64,000 nucleotides of DNA, from NCBI RefSeq assembly GCF_024749045.1, contig NZ_CP087184.1, forward strand, positions 2,604,001-2,668,000, in the 5' to 3' direction. Below are positions 46,343 through 54,667 of the stretch, piece after piece. Below the pieces are notes generated by a model. It was not told where the DNA came from and made no database searches. It saw only the letters and a program-made list of their open reading frames with translations. The stretch's first letter is position 1. Every line of letters begins with the position of its first letter. The position numbers were made by a program, and so were the translations under genes. This stretch comes from Pseudomonas sp. B21-028 (lineage in GTDB: Bacteria > Pseudomonadota > Gammaproteobacteria > Pseudomonadales > Pseudomonadaceae).

Positions 46343-47701
46343 TCATTTAAGAAATGCATTCTGTTGACCAGCAATTGTTTCTACGCCCGACTCGGAAATA
46401 TTCGTTTCTTTAAGTGGAACCTCACCTACCGAAAGCGCACGCTCGATGAGTAACTCGCTGCCCTTGTCTTTCAATAAGGCTTGCAGCCGCTGGAATTCGC
46501 CGCACCAGATGGTTTCAATATCGCGATCCCGCGCCTTGTCGCGATCGCTGCTGAGGGCTATGGCGCGAACCTGCATGCGGCCATTGTCGGCTTTTCCACC
46601 CACTTCCACTCCGTAGCCGGGGGTAGCGGCCTTGCGCAGCACGACCTTGCCGGTTTCTGCCCAGGCAGTCGCCATGCCTTCGCGCACTTCGTAGCCGAGG
46701 CTGGCCAACCCGCCGAGCACGGCTTCGCGGCGGGCGAGGGCGGCCTGGTCCTGTAAGTGGGAAGCGATAAGCGTTTTACACTGCTCGATCAGTCCGGTCA
46801 TTACCGAGAGCTCGGTGTCGGTTGTACAAGCGCCAATATGACCGAGCAAGGTCGCGTGTTCGATGCCTGTGTAGGTTTTGACTTCGCTGGCCAGATCCTG
46901 CATTTGTTCGAGACACTCGCGCTGTCTCTGGAAGTTTCGCGTGGCAGCGGCGAGGTCGAGTACTAGGCTGTCGAGCAGCAGGTTGCGCCGCTTGGCATCG
47001 GCTTCCGTTTCAGCGCGTTCCAGTGCCAGGAGGAACGGCGCGGCACACTCAGCGCCTTGCAGCAGTTGCAGCTCCACGATGTGGCGGTCAATGCGTAGCA
47101 ACCGTACGTCGCGCGTTGCATCCGGCTCCCGGGCCGCAATCCATTCGCGCAGGGAAAGCTCGGGTTCGTCGAGCTTGAGTTGCTGCGCGAGGGCGCGTTG
47201 GGTATCGCTTAGGGTTGGCTCCTCGTTTGCCTTGCTCAAGTGGCCGAAACCCTCGGCCAGCAGACGTTCGGCATCTTCACGACTGGCACCGCTGGCCAAT
47301 CGGGAGAGGGATTCCAGCAAGGCCTGATCGACGCTTTCGGGGTTGGCTTGCAAAGCGTCAAGCAGGGTTTCTGCGTTTTCCTGGACGCGTCGGTCGCGTT
47401 GGCGTCGTTCGGCAGCGCGAATGATCGCGCGCTCTTCGCGGTCCTCCAAGTCACGGTGTAGGTGCTCGATCTCCACTGGAACGGCCTTCTGCAGTTCTGC
47501 CAATCGGTCTTCTGCCAGCAGAGCGCGAAGGCGAGTGTGTCGCTCCAAGAAGGCGGAGCGCTCCTGTTCACTGAGTTCGCCAAGCCTTGTGGCCTGTGTC
47601 TGCCAGCGGTCCACGGCGCGTTCCAGGCGTTGCAGGTGGCCTTCACAAATGGCGATGATTTCTTCGCGGGTAACAATGCGAACGACCTTGGGACCACTCA
47701 T
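46343..47701 (-). CDS. Charged, probably coiled-coil protein of the helicase-Clp operon
   Basis: A 452-residue protein with no signal or membrane segment. Residues ~15-130 and 200-330 are rich in Glu, Arg, Leu and Gln in heptad-like order (HLQRLERAVDRWQTQATRLG), suggesting long helices or coiled coils. The C-terminus has a beta-rich part (YEVREGMATAWAETGKVVLR, then EVGGKADNGRMQVRAIALSS). Its ATG overlaps the helicase stop by 4 bp, so it is the last gene of a four-gene operon. I know no family function; a structural, sensor or adaptor role is plausible. Confidence 0.75.
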   Translation of the reverse strand: MSGPKVVRIVTREEIIAICEGHLQRLERAVDRWQTQATRLGELSEQERSAFLERHTRLRALLAEDRLAELQKAVPVEIEHLHRDLEDREERAIIRAAERRQRDRRVQENAETLLDALQANPESVDQALLESLSRLASGASREDAERLLAEGFGHLSKANEEPTLSDTQRALAQQLKLDEPELSLREWIAAREPDATRDVRLLRIDRHIVELQLLQGAECAAPFLLALERAETEADAKRRNLLLDSLVLDLAAATRNFQRQRECLEQMQDLASEVKTYTGIEHATLLGHIGACTTDTELSVMTGLIEQCKTLIASHLQDQAALARREAVLGGLASLGYEVREGMATAWAETGKVVLRKAATPGYGVEVGGKADNGRMQVRAIALSSDRDKARDRDIETIWCGEFQRLQALLKDKGSELLIERALSVGEVPLKETNISESGVETIAGQQNAFLK

Positions 47702-50700
47702 TGGCAGATTTCCGTATCAACTGAAGTAGGGCTGGGTTGCAGCGGCTGCTCGGCTTGCATGGCGTGTTCGATTGCTTCACGCAGCCGTGAGCGTTCGCTG
47801 TCGCCGCTGTGATACCAAGCTTGCGACGACACACGATGGATGTGCGGGATGGCGCGGTGCAGCACGGATGGGCGCCAAATTTCTCGGGCGCGGGCACGTT
47901 CCAGCAGATTATGGCAAGGCGCATCGCACTCGATGCCGATTGCGTAAAGGCCCGTGCCTGGATTCTCGATGGCGAAGTCGAGACCGAAAGCGTCGCCTTC
48001 ACTGGCGGGAGCGGCCTGCCATCCCAGGGAATGAATGAATTCACCGACCAGCCTGACAAAGCCGTCGCGTTGCTGACCTTGCTCACGATGCTGGCTGCTG
48101 CGGTCGGTCTGCAGGCGCTCCAGCAACTTGGTACTGCTGCTGAACTCGCCCGAGGAGAGCGCGCGAGCATATTCCAGATAGCCTTGCAGATAGTCTCGCG
48201 GGCTGTTGGGGGCACGGTGCGTGTTGAGCATGTCGGAGATGTCGGCGATCGGCATCGACGTGATCATCACCACCTTGCGCCGGGCGCGGGTCACCGCCAC
48301 GTTCAGGCGTCGTTCGCCACCCGTCTGCCCCAGTACACCGAAGCTGCGGCGGAATGTGCCTTGGCTGTTGCGACCGAAGGTGGAGGAGAAGACGATGATG
48401 TCGCGTTCATCCCCCTGCACGTTCTCCACGTTCTTGACGAACACCGACATGTCCTCGCCGTCTTCGCTGCGCTCGCGCTCCTGGGTGTAGGCGGCGCGGA
48501 ACAGTTCATCCTGCTCTGCCCGCTGCTCCAAGTGCTCCTCGATGAGGTCGGCCTGCTTGCGGTTGAAGGTGACGACACCCACCGAGGGTCGATGGTCGTA
48601 GGGCTCCTGCCACAATTCGTTCAGGTACTCGACGACCCGTTCGGCTTCCTGGGCGTTGCTCTGGTTTTGATACAGCCCACCGACCTGAATCAGCTCCAGC
48701 GGCTTGATGCGCTGGATGCTCGCTTGCGGGTGTCGGACCGGAACGTTCAGGCGATTGCCATAGAACGAGGCGTTGGAAAAGCCGATCAGTTCACGGTAGG
48801 CCGAGCGGTAGTGGATCTGCAATGTCGTGCTGGGCAGGGCGTTGCGCGCTAGTTGCAGCAGGTCGGGGCAATCCTTGATCTCGCGACGATTCCAAGTGTC
48901 TTCGAACGCTTCGCGTTGTTCCTCATCCGCGTCTTCATCAGGTTCGTCGCCATCAAACACTTCGGCTTCGTCGCTTTCGATGCGACTGGAAAAGAATGCC
49001 GTCGGCGGCATTTGCTTCTCATCGCCGCTGACCACAGTGACCTGGCCGCGGAACAGGGTCGGCAGGGCGAACTCAACCGGCATCTGTGAGGCTTCGTCGT
49101 AGATAACGGTATCGAACAGGCCTGCCTTGAGCGGCAGCACACGGCTGGCGACGTCCGGGTTCATCAACCACACCGGGCGTAGGCTCATCAGGCCTAAGTG
49201 ACTGCCCAGTTCAATGAATTCGCGCAGGCGTCGTGAGCGTTTGCCAGTCAGACGAGTGACATCCTCCCATTGTTTGCGATTACCCAGGTGATCAAGGTTG
49301 ATGGCTTTGGCCAGCAGCTCGCGGTTGAGCAGCCGCATCTGCGCATCGGCTTGCGCGAGGCTGGCGACTTTGGCACGGGCTTCGTCCTGGCTGAACAGCA
49401 GTTCGGGATTGGTTTGCTCGACGCGGTGTTTCCAACCCAGTCGAGCTTCGCGGTTGAGCAGGCGCCGCACCGCGGCTTCAAGCTGCTCGGGCGCGATGTT
49501 GTCCAACTGTTCCTGGCGTTGGCGCAGCAATGCGAGCAGCTCCAGGTCGGCTGCTGTCAACTGAGCAGCGCGCCCGCGGAATGCCTGGTAGGCGGCCAGG
49601 AAGGGCAGCGCTTCATGCAGCCGATCAAGAGACAGTTGATTACTCAGATTGTGCTCGATGGCATGCTGCAGCTGCTGCACCAGTTCTTCGCCCAGCCAGT
49701 CGCCGAGTACCTTGAGTTGCTCGAGGCTGGATTGGCGAACGCCATGGCGCATCAGCGAAGCATCGAGATCGCTGAGCAGCGCCTCGAGATGTTGTTTGTC
49801 GCCGGCGAGGGCGGCCTCGTCGGCCTGCCGGGCGCGAGGCGATTGCGCCAACGCCATGGCCAGCGCCTGGATTTCCAGCAGGTGGCGGATGTCGCTCTTC
49901 GCGAAGCTGATCAATTCCAGGCAGGCTTGCTGACTCACAGCTTCCAGTTCCAACGCCTGGTGCAGCATACTCAACTCGGCGCGCAATGGTCGCCACTGGC
50001 TTTCAAGGCGGATGGCTGCCTGCAGGGTGGGTAGTGCTTCAATAACACGGCTTTCCCCCTGGCCCTGAAGGAAGTTGCGCAGTCGGTTGCGCCGCAACAG
50101 ATGCATCGGGTTGATGTTCGCCAACCAGGACCGGGCTGCCATGACCTTGGTGCAGTCTTGATCCAGATGCCTGAGGGCCTTGTTTTCGAGCAGGCAGAGG
50201 GCCGGTGACAAGGCGGGGGCGTAGTGGTCCTGATCCAGTTGGCCGAGTTGCTGATCCAGTTGCTGTAGTTCACCGAGAATCGACTCTCCCCGTGGAGGTT
50301 GGCCCGCTTCGCGGCTGCGGAAAAGCGGTAGCCACCGCGCAAGGCGCAGACGTTGCTCTTGCTTCAGGTCGAGCAGGGCTGCGACATGGGCCGCTATCCA
50401 GTTACGGTACGGCACCGGGTCGTCGATTTCGAAGCTGGCAGGGTGTGCTTGCAGCGTGGCCTGACGGTTGTGTTCGGCTTGGGTGAAACTGTGCAGATTG
50501 TCGGTGAAAGCCTGCAAGGTCGCCCGGTCGGCGGCGAACGACTGTAACTGGGCCAATGGACTGCCTTCGTAGCGTGCGGGCAACCACAGGCGAATCAGAG
50601 GGGCGCAGCTTTCCTCCAAACGGGTCAGGCTAGCGAGGTCCAGGGAGGCCAGGCGTTGGCGCAGGGCCGGGAACGCGAGCGGGGCCGGGCCGGATTCCAA

Positions 50701-53700
50701 TTCAATCAACTCGCCGAGCAGCCTGCGATAGCTGAGGCCGGTATTTTCATCCAGGCGATGCAGGCTCTGGTGGAAGCGGTCGAGCTCGCCCTCCAAGGCC
50801 TCGATGCGGGCCGCGACTTGTTCGCGCTGGCGCTGCCAGCCCTGCGCCTGGCTGCCGTTCGTGAACAGGCTTTCCAGTTGTTCGCGAATATTGCGGATGA
50901 CGGGCTCGCGGTCGCGGTTGACGTCATTGAGCATGACGATGCGTTGACCAAGGCCTTCGGCGACCAGGCGTTTGTACACGACCTCAAGCGCCGCATGTTT
51001 CTGGCAGACGATAAGCAAGCTGCGTTGGCGGCCTATGGCGTCGGCGACCATGTTGACGATGGTCTGGCTCTTGCCGGTTCCGGGCGGCCCCTCGACCAGC
51101 AGTCCCGGGCTTTGTCGGGCCTGGATCACGGCCGCTTCCTGGGAGGGATCGCTGGCCACGGTGAAGTAACGTTGCAGCTCGCCTGGCGGTGCCTCGTGCG
51201 CGGTTTCGTCGGCAGTCTTGAGGCGCAACGCCGTTTCCAGGCCGGTACCGGCGGGCGACAGGGTTTTCAGTTGGCGCAGGTCTTCACCGATGGCTTGCCC
51301 CATGAAGGTCACGTGAAACAGCACCGCCGCGCAGTCCAGCTCGTCTTGGTAGGGCGCGATCTCCACGGTGCTGGCGGGCAGGTTGCCAAGGGCGCGAGAG
51401 CGAATGGTGGCGAGCATGCCGAAGGCGTCCATCACATCCGCCGCCCGAATTGACGAGCGGCCCAGCAGTTCATCGGCGGTCTTGCGCCAACGTTTGCAGG
51501 TTTCGGCGCCGAGCACGCTTTCCAACGCGGGGTTGAGCCGCACTTCCTCACGCTCACTGTCGAACGCCAAGGCGGCGTGACCACGGGAACCCAGCTCCAG
51601 CAGCAGTTTCACGGGCCACAGTAGGAGCGGGATGATCCGCGTACGCGTGGTGCCGCGAGGGTCGCGATTGAGCAGGAACGGGAAGCCCAGGTACAGGCCG
51701 TCGATGCCGGTGTCGCGTTTGTACAGCGCGCTTTGCCGGTACAAGGCATGCAGGCGCGATTCCAGCTGGCCGTTGAGCTGAAAACTCTCTGGGTCGAGGT
51801 TCACTGCCCGGGCATTACGTTGCAACAGGTGATCGAGCAAAGCCGCGGCCGGGCTGCGCGCGCTGTTCAGTTCGTTGACGTCGATCCGTGCGGTGCTCTT
51901 GCCGATGCTCATACGCACCAGTGGTCCGCGCATCACTGCGGTCACCACCTTCTTCTCGAAGAAGTCGAGGATCTGTGAGACGTACTGCTGTTTCTGTGGT
52001 TCCAGCCAATGACTGGACGGAATGGCGAGCAACACCAGTGCCTGGGCCAACGGCATACGTCGCTCCAGGCGGAACTGCTCGGCCCACTCGTCCACTGCCG
52101 GCACGCCACACCGGGCAAAGCCTTGGATGCGTTCATCGACACTGCGGTACAGCTCAAGCCGCGAATGGAATAGCAGTTGGGTCGCCCCTTCGGAGTCGAA
52201 CCAACCGACATCGGCAGTCCTGGCCAACTCGGCGGCGGCCTCTACAATCGAGGCCCCCGAACGGAACTGACTGATCGCCGCGCTGAGCAGCACAATCAGG
52301 TCTTCTTCGGCGATCACCCGGCGCTCCGACAGTGAGCTCAGCCCCGGATGGTCGGTGTCTGGAAACAGGCGTTGGCGCTCTTGCCATTGCGTGGACAGCT
52401 TGGCGCGCGAGGTCGATAGCAGGAATATCCGCAGTTGCTCTTCAACCAACTCGATGTGTTGGTGCAGGGCACGCTGACGTACGTTTTCGGCGCGGGATTT
52501 GAGACGCGACAGCCAGTTGTCGGTCTGCAATTGCTCAAGCAGGTCCGGGACCGATCCGCTGATCAGGCGATAGCCTTCCAGTGGGTGCTCCAGTAGCCAT
52601 CCTGGTGTGACGATGTCGCCACGATGAATCAACGGGATTTCCGGATTGAGGATTCTCAAGGCCAGCATCAGACGGAAGTCGTCCTCAATCCCTTCGTGCT
52701 GAACGACCTGGCGCAAGCCGGCGACCAGAGAAGGGGCGAGACCGACCTGCTCGGCCCACGTCACGATCACACCGCGCAGCAAATGGTCCAGGGCCTGTTG
52801 CCAGTTATCCGCCTGGGCAGCCGCCAGGGCGAATACGCCGGGCTTGTGGAAGCGGCGCTCGCCCAGCAGTAGGGTCGCGCCTTCACCTTCGTCCGTTTGC
52901 TGGACGGAAGAGGCCGGTGCCTCGACCGCAACGCCGTTGAGCCAGCCTTCGACCTGCGGCCATTGCCAGCGCTGATGACGGTCGCGTGCCAGCAAACCTC
53001 GCAGCAGCAGGTGCAGGCGCGGGTCGAGGTCGTCGGGGATCGGTACTCCGTTGGCCAGCACGTGAATAAGAAATGCATTGGCATTGATGCCATCGAAGCA
53101 GGCGCCCTGGGTCAGTTGCTCGAGCAGGATCATGCCCAGGCTCCACCAGTCCGAGGCAGCCGCAACGCCGCCTGCGATGGCTTCGGGCGCCATGTAGCGG
53201 CTGGTTTCCAGTGGCGATACGATGTCCAGGTCGAACTCGGACAGGCGTGCCGAACCGAAGCCGCTGATCACCAGGTCCAGCGGTTCGCGGGAACGTACCA
53301 GCAGGCTGGCCGGGCGCAGGTCACGATGGCGCAGGCCTGCCTCGTTGAACGCATGCAGCGCCTGGCCGAGTTCGTTGACCACATGGTGCACGCTGTCGCT
53401 GTCGCGGATCACGCTGCCGAGGTCTGCCAGGGTCCCGCCGGTGAGTTCTTCGATGACCTCGTAGGCCCGGTCATCCCAGCGGCCGGTGGCAATGATTTCG
53501 GGGACGTGCTCGCGTGGCAGTCGACGGATCACATCATAGATCGCCGGGTCCGGTTCGGCGCCGGGTCGATACAGGGTCAGGACCGCTTGTTGCGCGGTTT
53601 CCTCGTGCTTGGCGAGGTATCGTTCTCGCACGCCGTCGGTACTGCTGATCTGACGAATCAGCCGCCAACCATCGATCAGGGTCTGGGCGATGCCCTCTGG

Positions 53701-54006
53701 TTCGCTGCTGTCTGGTTGGGCGTCGTAGGACGTTGCTTGCGCAAGTGAGCTGCCACATTCAAGGCACATCAGGTCGCCATCGACCATCGGGTGACCGTTT
53801 TCGCAGAGCAGGTCAGGGACACTCCCCTGAGCCGGACTGACTGGCGGGAGGGTTTCCTCAGTGAAGACGGCTTGCGGCCGCCAGCCGGCGGTACGAATGG
53901 GTTCGCCAGCGAGGTCCCAGCCGCAGGGTTGTTCCTGAATGAGCCCTTCGCAGAACATTTCCTGGAGGGCGCGCTCGGTTTTGCAGTTAGGGCAGAAACG
54001 TATCAT
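47698..54006 (-). CDS. Pseudokinase - SF1/UPF1-like helicase - Vsr/MTES-like nuclease giant protein
   Basis: 2102 residues. Residues 5-84: Cys pairs (CPNC at 5-8, C19, C28, C68, CLEC at 81-84), likely zinc ribbons. Residues ~110-360: Ser/Thr kinase fold with HRD at 227-229 and YMAPE at 271-275, but the beta-3 Lys is replaced (AVLT, 141-144), the Asn after HRD is lost and DFG is GFG (249-251), so it is probably a pseudokinase. Residues ~960-1920: COG1112-type helicase, Walker A GPPGTGKS 973-980, DEAS 1637-1640, GDEKQMPP 1661-1668, motif VI VAVTRARR at about 1903. Residues ~1985-2090: nuclease-like end with D2010 and E2026-x-D2028. This resembles Mokosh MkoA (kinase plus helicase) with an added nuclease. 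Start: GTGGAG 8 nt upstream. Confidence 0.85.
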   Translation of the reverse strand: MIRFCPNCKTERALQEMFCEGLIQEQPCGWDLAGEPIRTAGWRPQAVFTEETLPPVSPAQGSVPDLLCENGHPMVDGDLMCLECGSSLAQATSYDAQPDSSEPEGIAQTLIDGWRLIRQISSTDGVRERYLAKHEETAQQAVLTLYRPGAEPDPAIYDVIRRLPREHVPEIIATGRWDDRAYEVIEELTGGTLADLGSVIRDSDSVHHVVNELGQALHAFNEAGLRHRDLRPASLLVRSREPLDLVISGFGSARLSEFDLDIVSPLETSRYMAPEAIAGGVAAASDWWSLGMILLEQLTQGACFDGINANAFLIHVLANGVPIPDDLDPRLHLLLRGLLARDRHQRWQWPQVEGWLNGVAVEAPASSVQQTDEGEGATLLLGERRFHKPGVFALAAAQADNWQQALDHLLRGVIVTWAEQVGLAPSLVAGLRQVVQHEGIEDDFRLMLALRILNPEIPLIHRGDIVTPGWLLEHPLEGYRLISGSVPDLLEQLQTDNWLSRLKSRAENVRQRALHQHIELVEEQLRIFLLSTSRAKLSTQWQERQRLFPDTDHPGLSSLSERRVIAEEDLIVLLSAAISQFRSGASIVEAAAELARTADVGWFDSEGATQLLFHSRLELYRSVDERIQGFARCGVPAVDEWAEQFRLERRMPLAQALVLLAIPSSHWLEPQKQQYVSQILDFFEKKVVTAVMRGPLVRMSIGKSTARIDVNELNSARSPAAALLDHLLQRNARAVNLDPESFQLNGQLESRLHALYRQSALYKRDTGIDGLYLGFPFLLNRDPRGTTRTRIIPLLLWPVKLLLELGSRGHAALAFDSEREEVRLNPALESVLGAETCKRWRKTADELLGRSSIRAADVMDAFGMLATIRSRALGNLPASTVEIAPYQDELDCAAVLFHVTFMGQAIGEDLRQLKTLSPAGTGLETALRLKTADETAHEAPPGELQRYFTVASDPSQEAAVIQARQSPGLLVEGPPGTGKSQTIVNMVADAIGRQRSLLIVCQKHAALEVVYKRLVAEGLGQRIVMLNDVNRDREPVIRNIREQLESLFTNGSQAQGWQRQREQVAARIEALEGELDRFHQSLHRLDENTGLSYRRLLGELIELESGPAPLAFPALRQRLASLDLASLTRLEESCAPLIRLWLPARYEGSPLAQLQSFAADRATLQAFTDNLHSFTQAEHNRQATLQAHPASFEIDDPVPYRNWIAAHVAALLDLKQEQRLRLARWLPLFRSREAGQPPRGESILGELQQLDQQLGQLDQDHYAPALSPALCLLENKALRHLDQDCTKVMAARSWLANINPMHLLRRNRLRNFLQGQGESRVIEALPTLQAAIRLESQWRPLRAELSMLHQALELEAVSQQACLELISFAKSDIRHLLEIQALAMALAQSPRARQADEAALAGDKQHLEALLSDLDASLMRHGVRQSSLEQLKVLGDWLGEELVQQLQHAIEHNLSNQLSLDRLHEALPFLAAYQAFRGRAAQLTAADLELLALLRQRQEQLDNIAPEQLEAAVRRLLNREARLGWKHRVEQTNPELLFSQDEARAKVASLAQADAQMRLLNRELLAKAINLDHLGNRKQWEDVTRLTGKRSRRLREFIELGSHLGLMSLRPVWLMNPDVASRVLPLKAGLFDTVIYDEASQMPVEFALPTLFRGQVTVVSGDEKQMPPTAFFSSRIESDEAEVFDGDEPDEDADEEQREAFEDTWNRREIKDCPDLLQLARNALPSTTLQIHYRSAYRELIGFSNASFYGNRLNVPVRHPQASIQRIKPLELIQVGGLYQNQSNAQEAERVVEYLNELWQEPYDHRPSVGVVTFNRKQADLIEEHLEQRAEQDELFRAAYTQERERSEDGEDMSVFVKNVENVQGDERDIIVFSSTFGRNSQGTFRRSFGVLGQTGGERRLNVAVTRARRKVVMITSMPIADISDMLNTHRAPNSPRDYLQGYLEYARALSSGEFSSSTKLLERLQTDRSSQHREQGQQRDGFVRLVGEFIHSLGWQAAPASEGDAFGLDFAIENPGTGLYAIGIECDAPCHNLLERARAREIWRPSVLHRAIPHIHRVSSQAWYHSGDSERSRLREAIEHAMQAEQPLQPSPTSVDTEICQ

Positions 54007-54020
54007 GGGGTGTGCTCCAC

Positions 54021-54665
54021 TCAGCGGCGTCGCGACGCGTGTGCGCTGATCTGTAAATGATGGCCTTGTTCATGCAGCAGATCGCGTAAGCGCAATAGAT
54101 CGTCACGTCGTGGGATGCCGGCCATCCAGACGCTGCCACTTTCGTCAAACATCAAATCGAGCGCCTTGTCGGTGGGTTCGAGCAGGCGTTCGTAATAACC
54201 CAGGCGTGCCCGGCCCAGTGGCGTGAGCAGGCTCAGACGTTGATTGTCACTGCCGCGCAAGGCCATGGTCTGGCTGAGCGCTTCGATATAGGGGTCGCTG
54301 ATCAAGGCATCTATCAAGCCCTTGGTCTGGAGCAACGGCTCGTTGAGTTGCTCCAGGGAGTAGCCACTGTAGACCAGGATGTCGAGTTCGCTGAGCCGAC
54401 GTAGGCCTTCGAGCAGTGATCGCAGGGCGTCGAACTGGTCAAACGGTTCCCCTCCGGAAATGGTGATTCCTTCGGCCTCATGCAGCCAGGGGGTTATCTG
54501 TTCAAGCAGTTGCTCCAGCGACAAGCGTCGGTGCCCGGGGCCCCAGGTGTCGGCAGAGATGCAGCCTGGACAGCGGATGCTGCAGCCCTGGAACCAGATG
54601 CCAATACGTCGCCCCGGGCCGAGGGTAGTGACCGGAAAATGCATGCGCGACAGGCTAAGGTCCAT
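54021..54665 (-). CDS. Radical-SAM (NrdG/activase-like) 4Fe-4S protein
   Basis: A 214-residue radical SAM protein of the compact activating-enzyme type. The cluster motif CxxxCxxC is C28-C32-C35 in QGCSIRCPGC. The SAM-binding GGEPFDQFDA motif follows at about 71. A C-terminal ~90-residue extension is present. No glycyl-radical enzyme, the usual partner of such activases, is in the window. It starts 2 nt after the Clp-like stop and ends 14 nt before the helicase start, so it is part of the same transcript. It may modify a protein or nucleic acid in a defence pathway; that is inference. Confidence 0.85.
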   Translation of the reverse strand: MDLSLSRMHFPVTTLGPGRRIGIWFQGCSIRCPGCISADTWGPGHRRLSLEQLLEQITPWLHEAEGITISGGEPFDQFDALRSLLEGLRRLSELDILVYSGYSLEQLNEPLLQTKGLIDALISDPYIEALSQTMALRGSDNQRLSLLTPLGRARLGYYERLLEPTDKALDLMFDESGSVWMAGIPRRDDLLRLRDLLHEQGHHLQISAHASRRR

Positions 54666-54667
54666 GT

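Noticed and set aside
47809..48852. Long plus-strand frames inside the helicase gene (also 52897-53748)
   Set aside because: The minus-strand helicase/pseudokinase frame is continuous with recognisable motifs; these are shadows.
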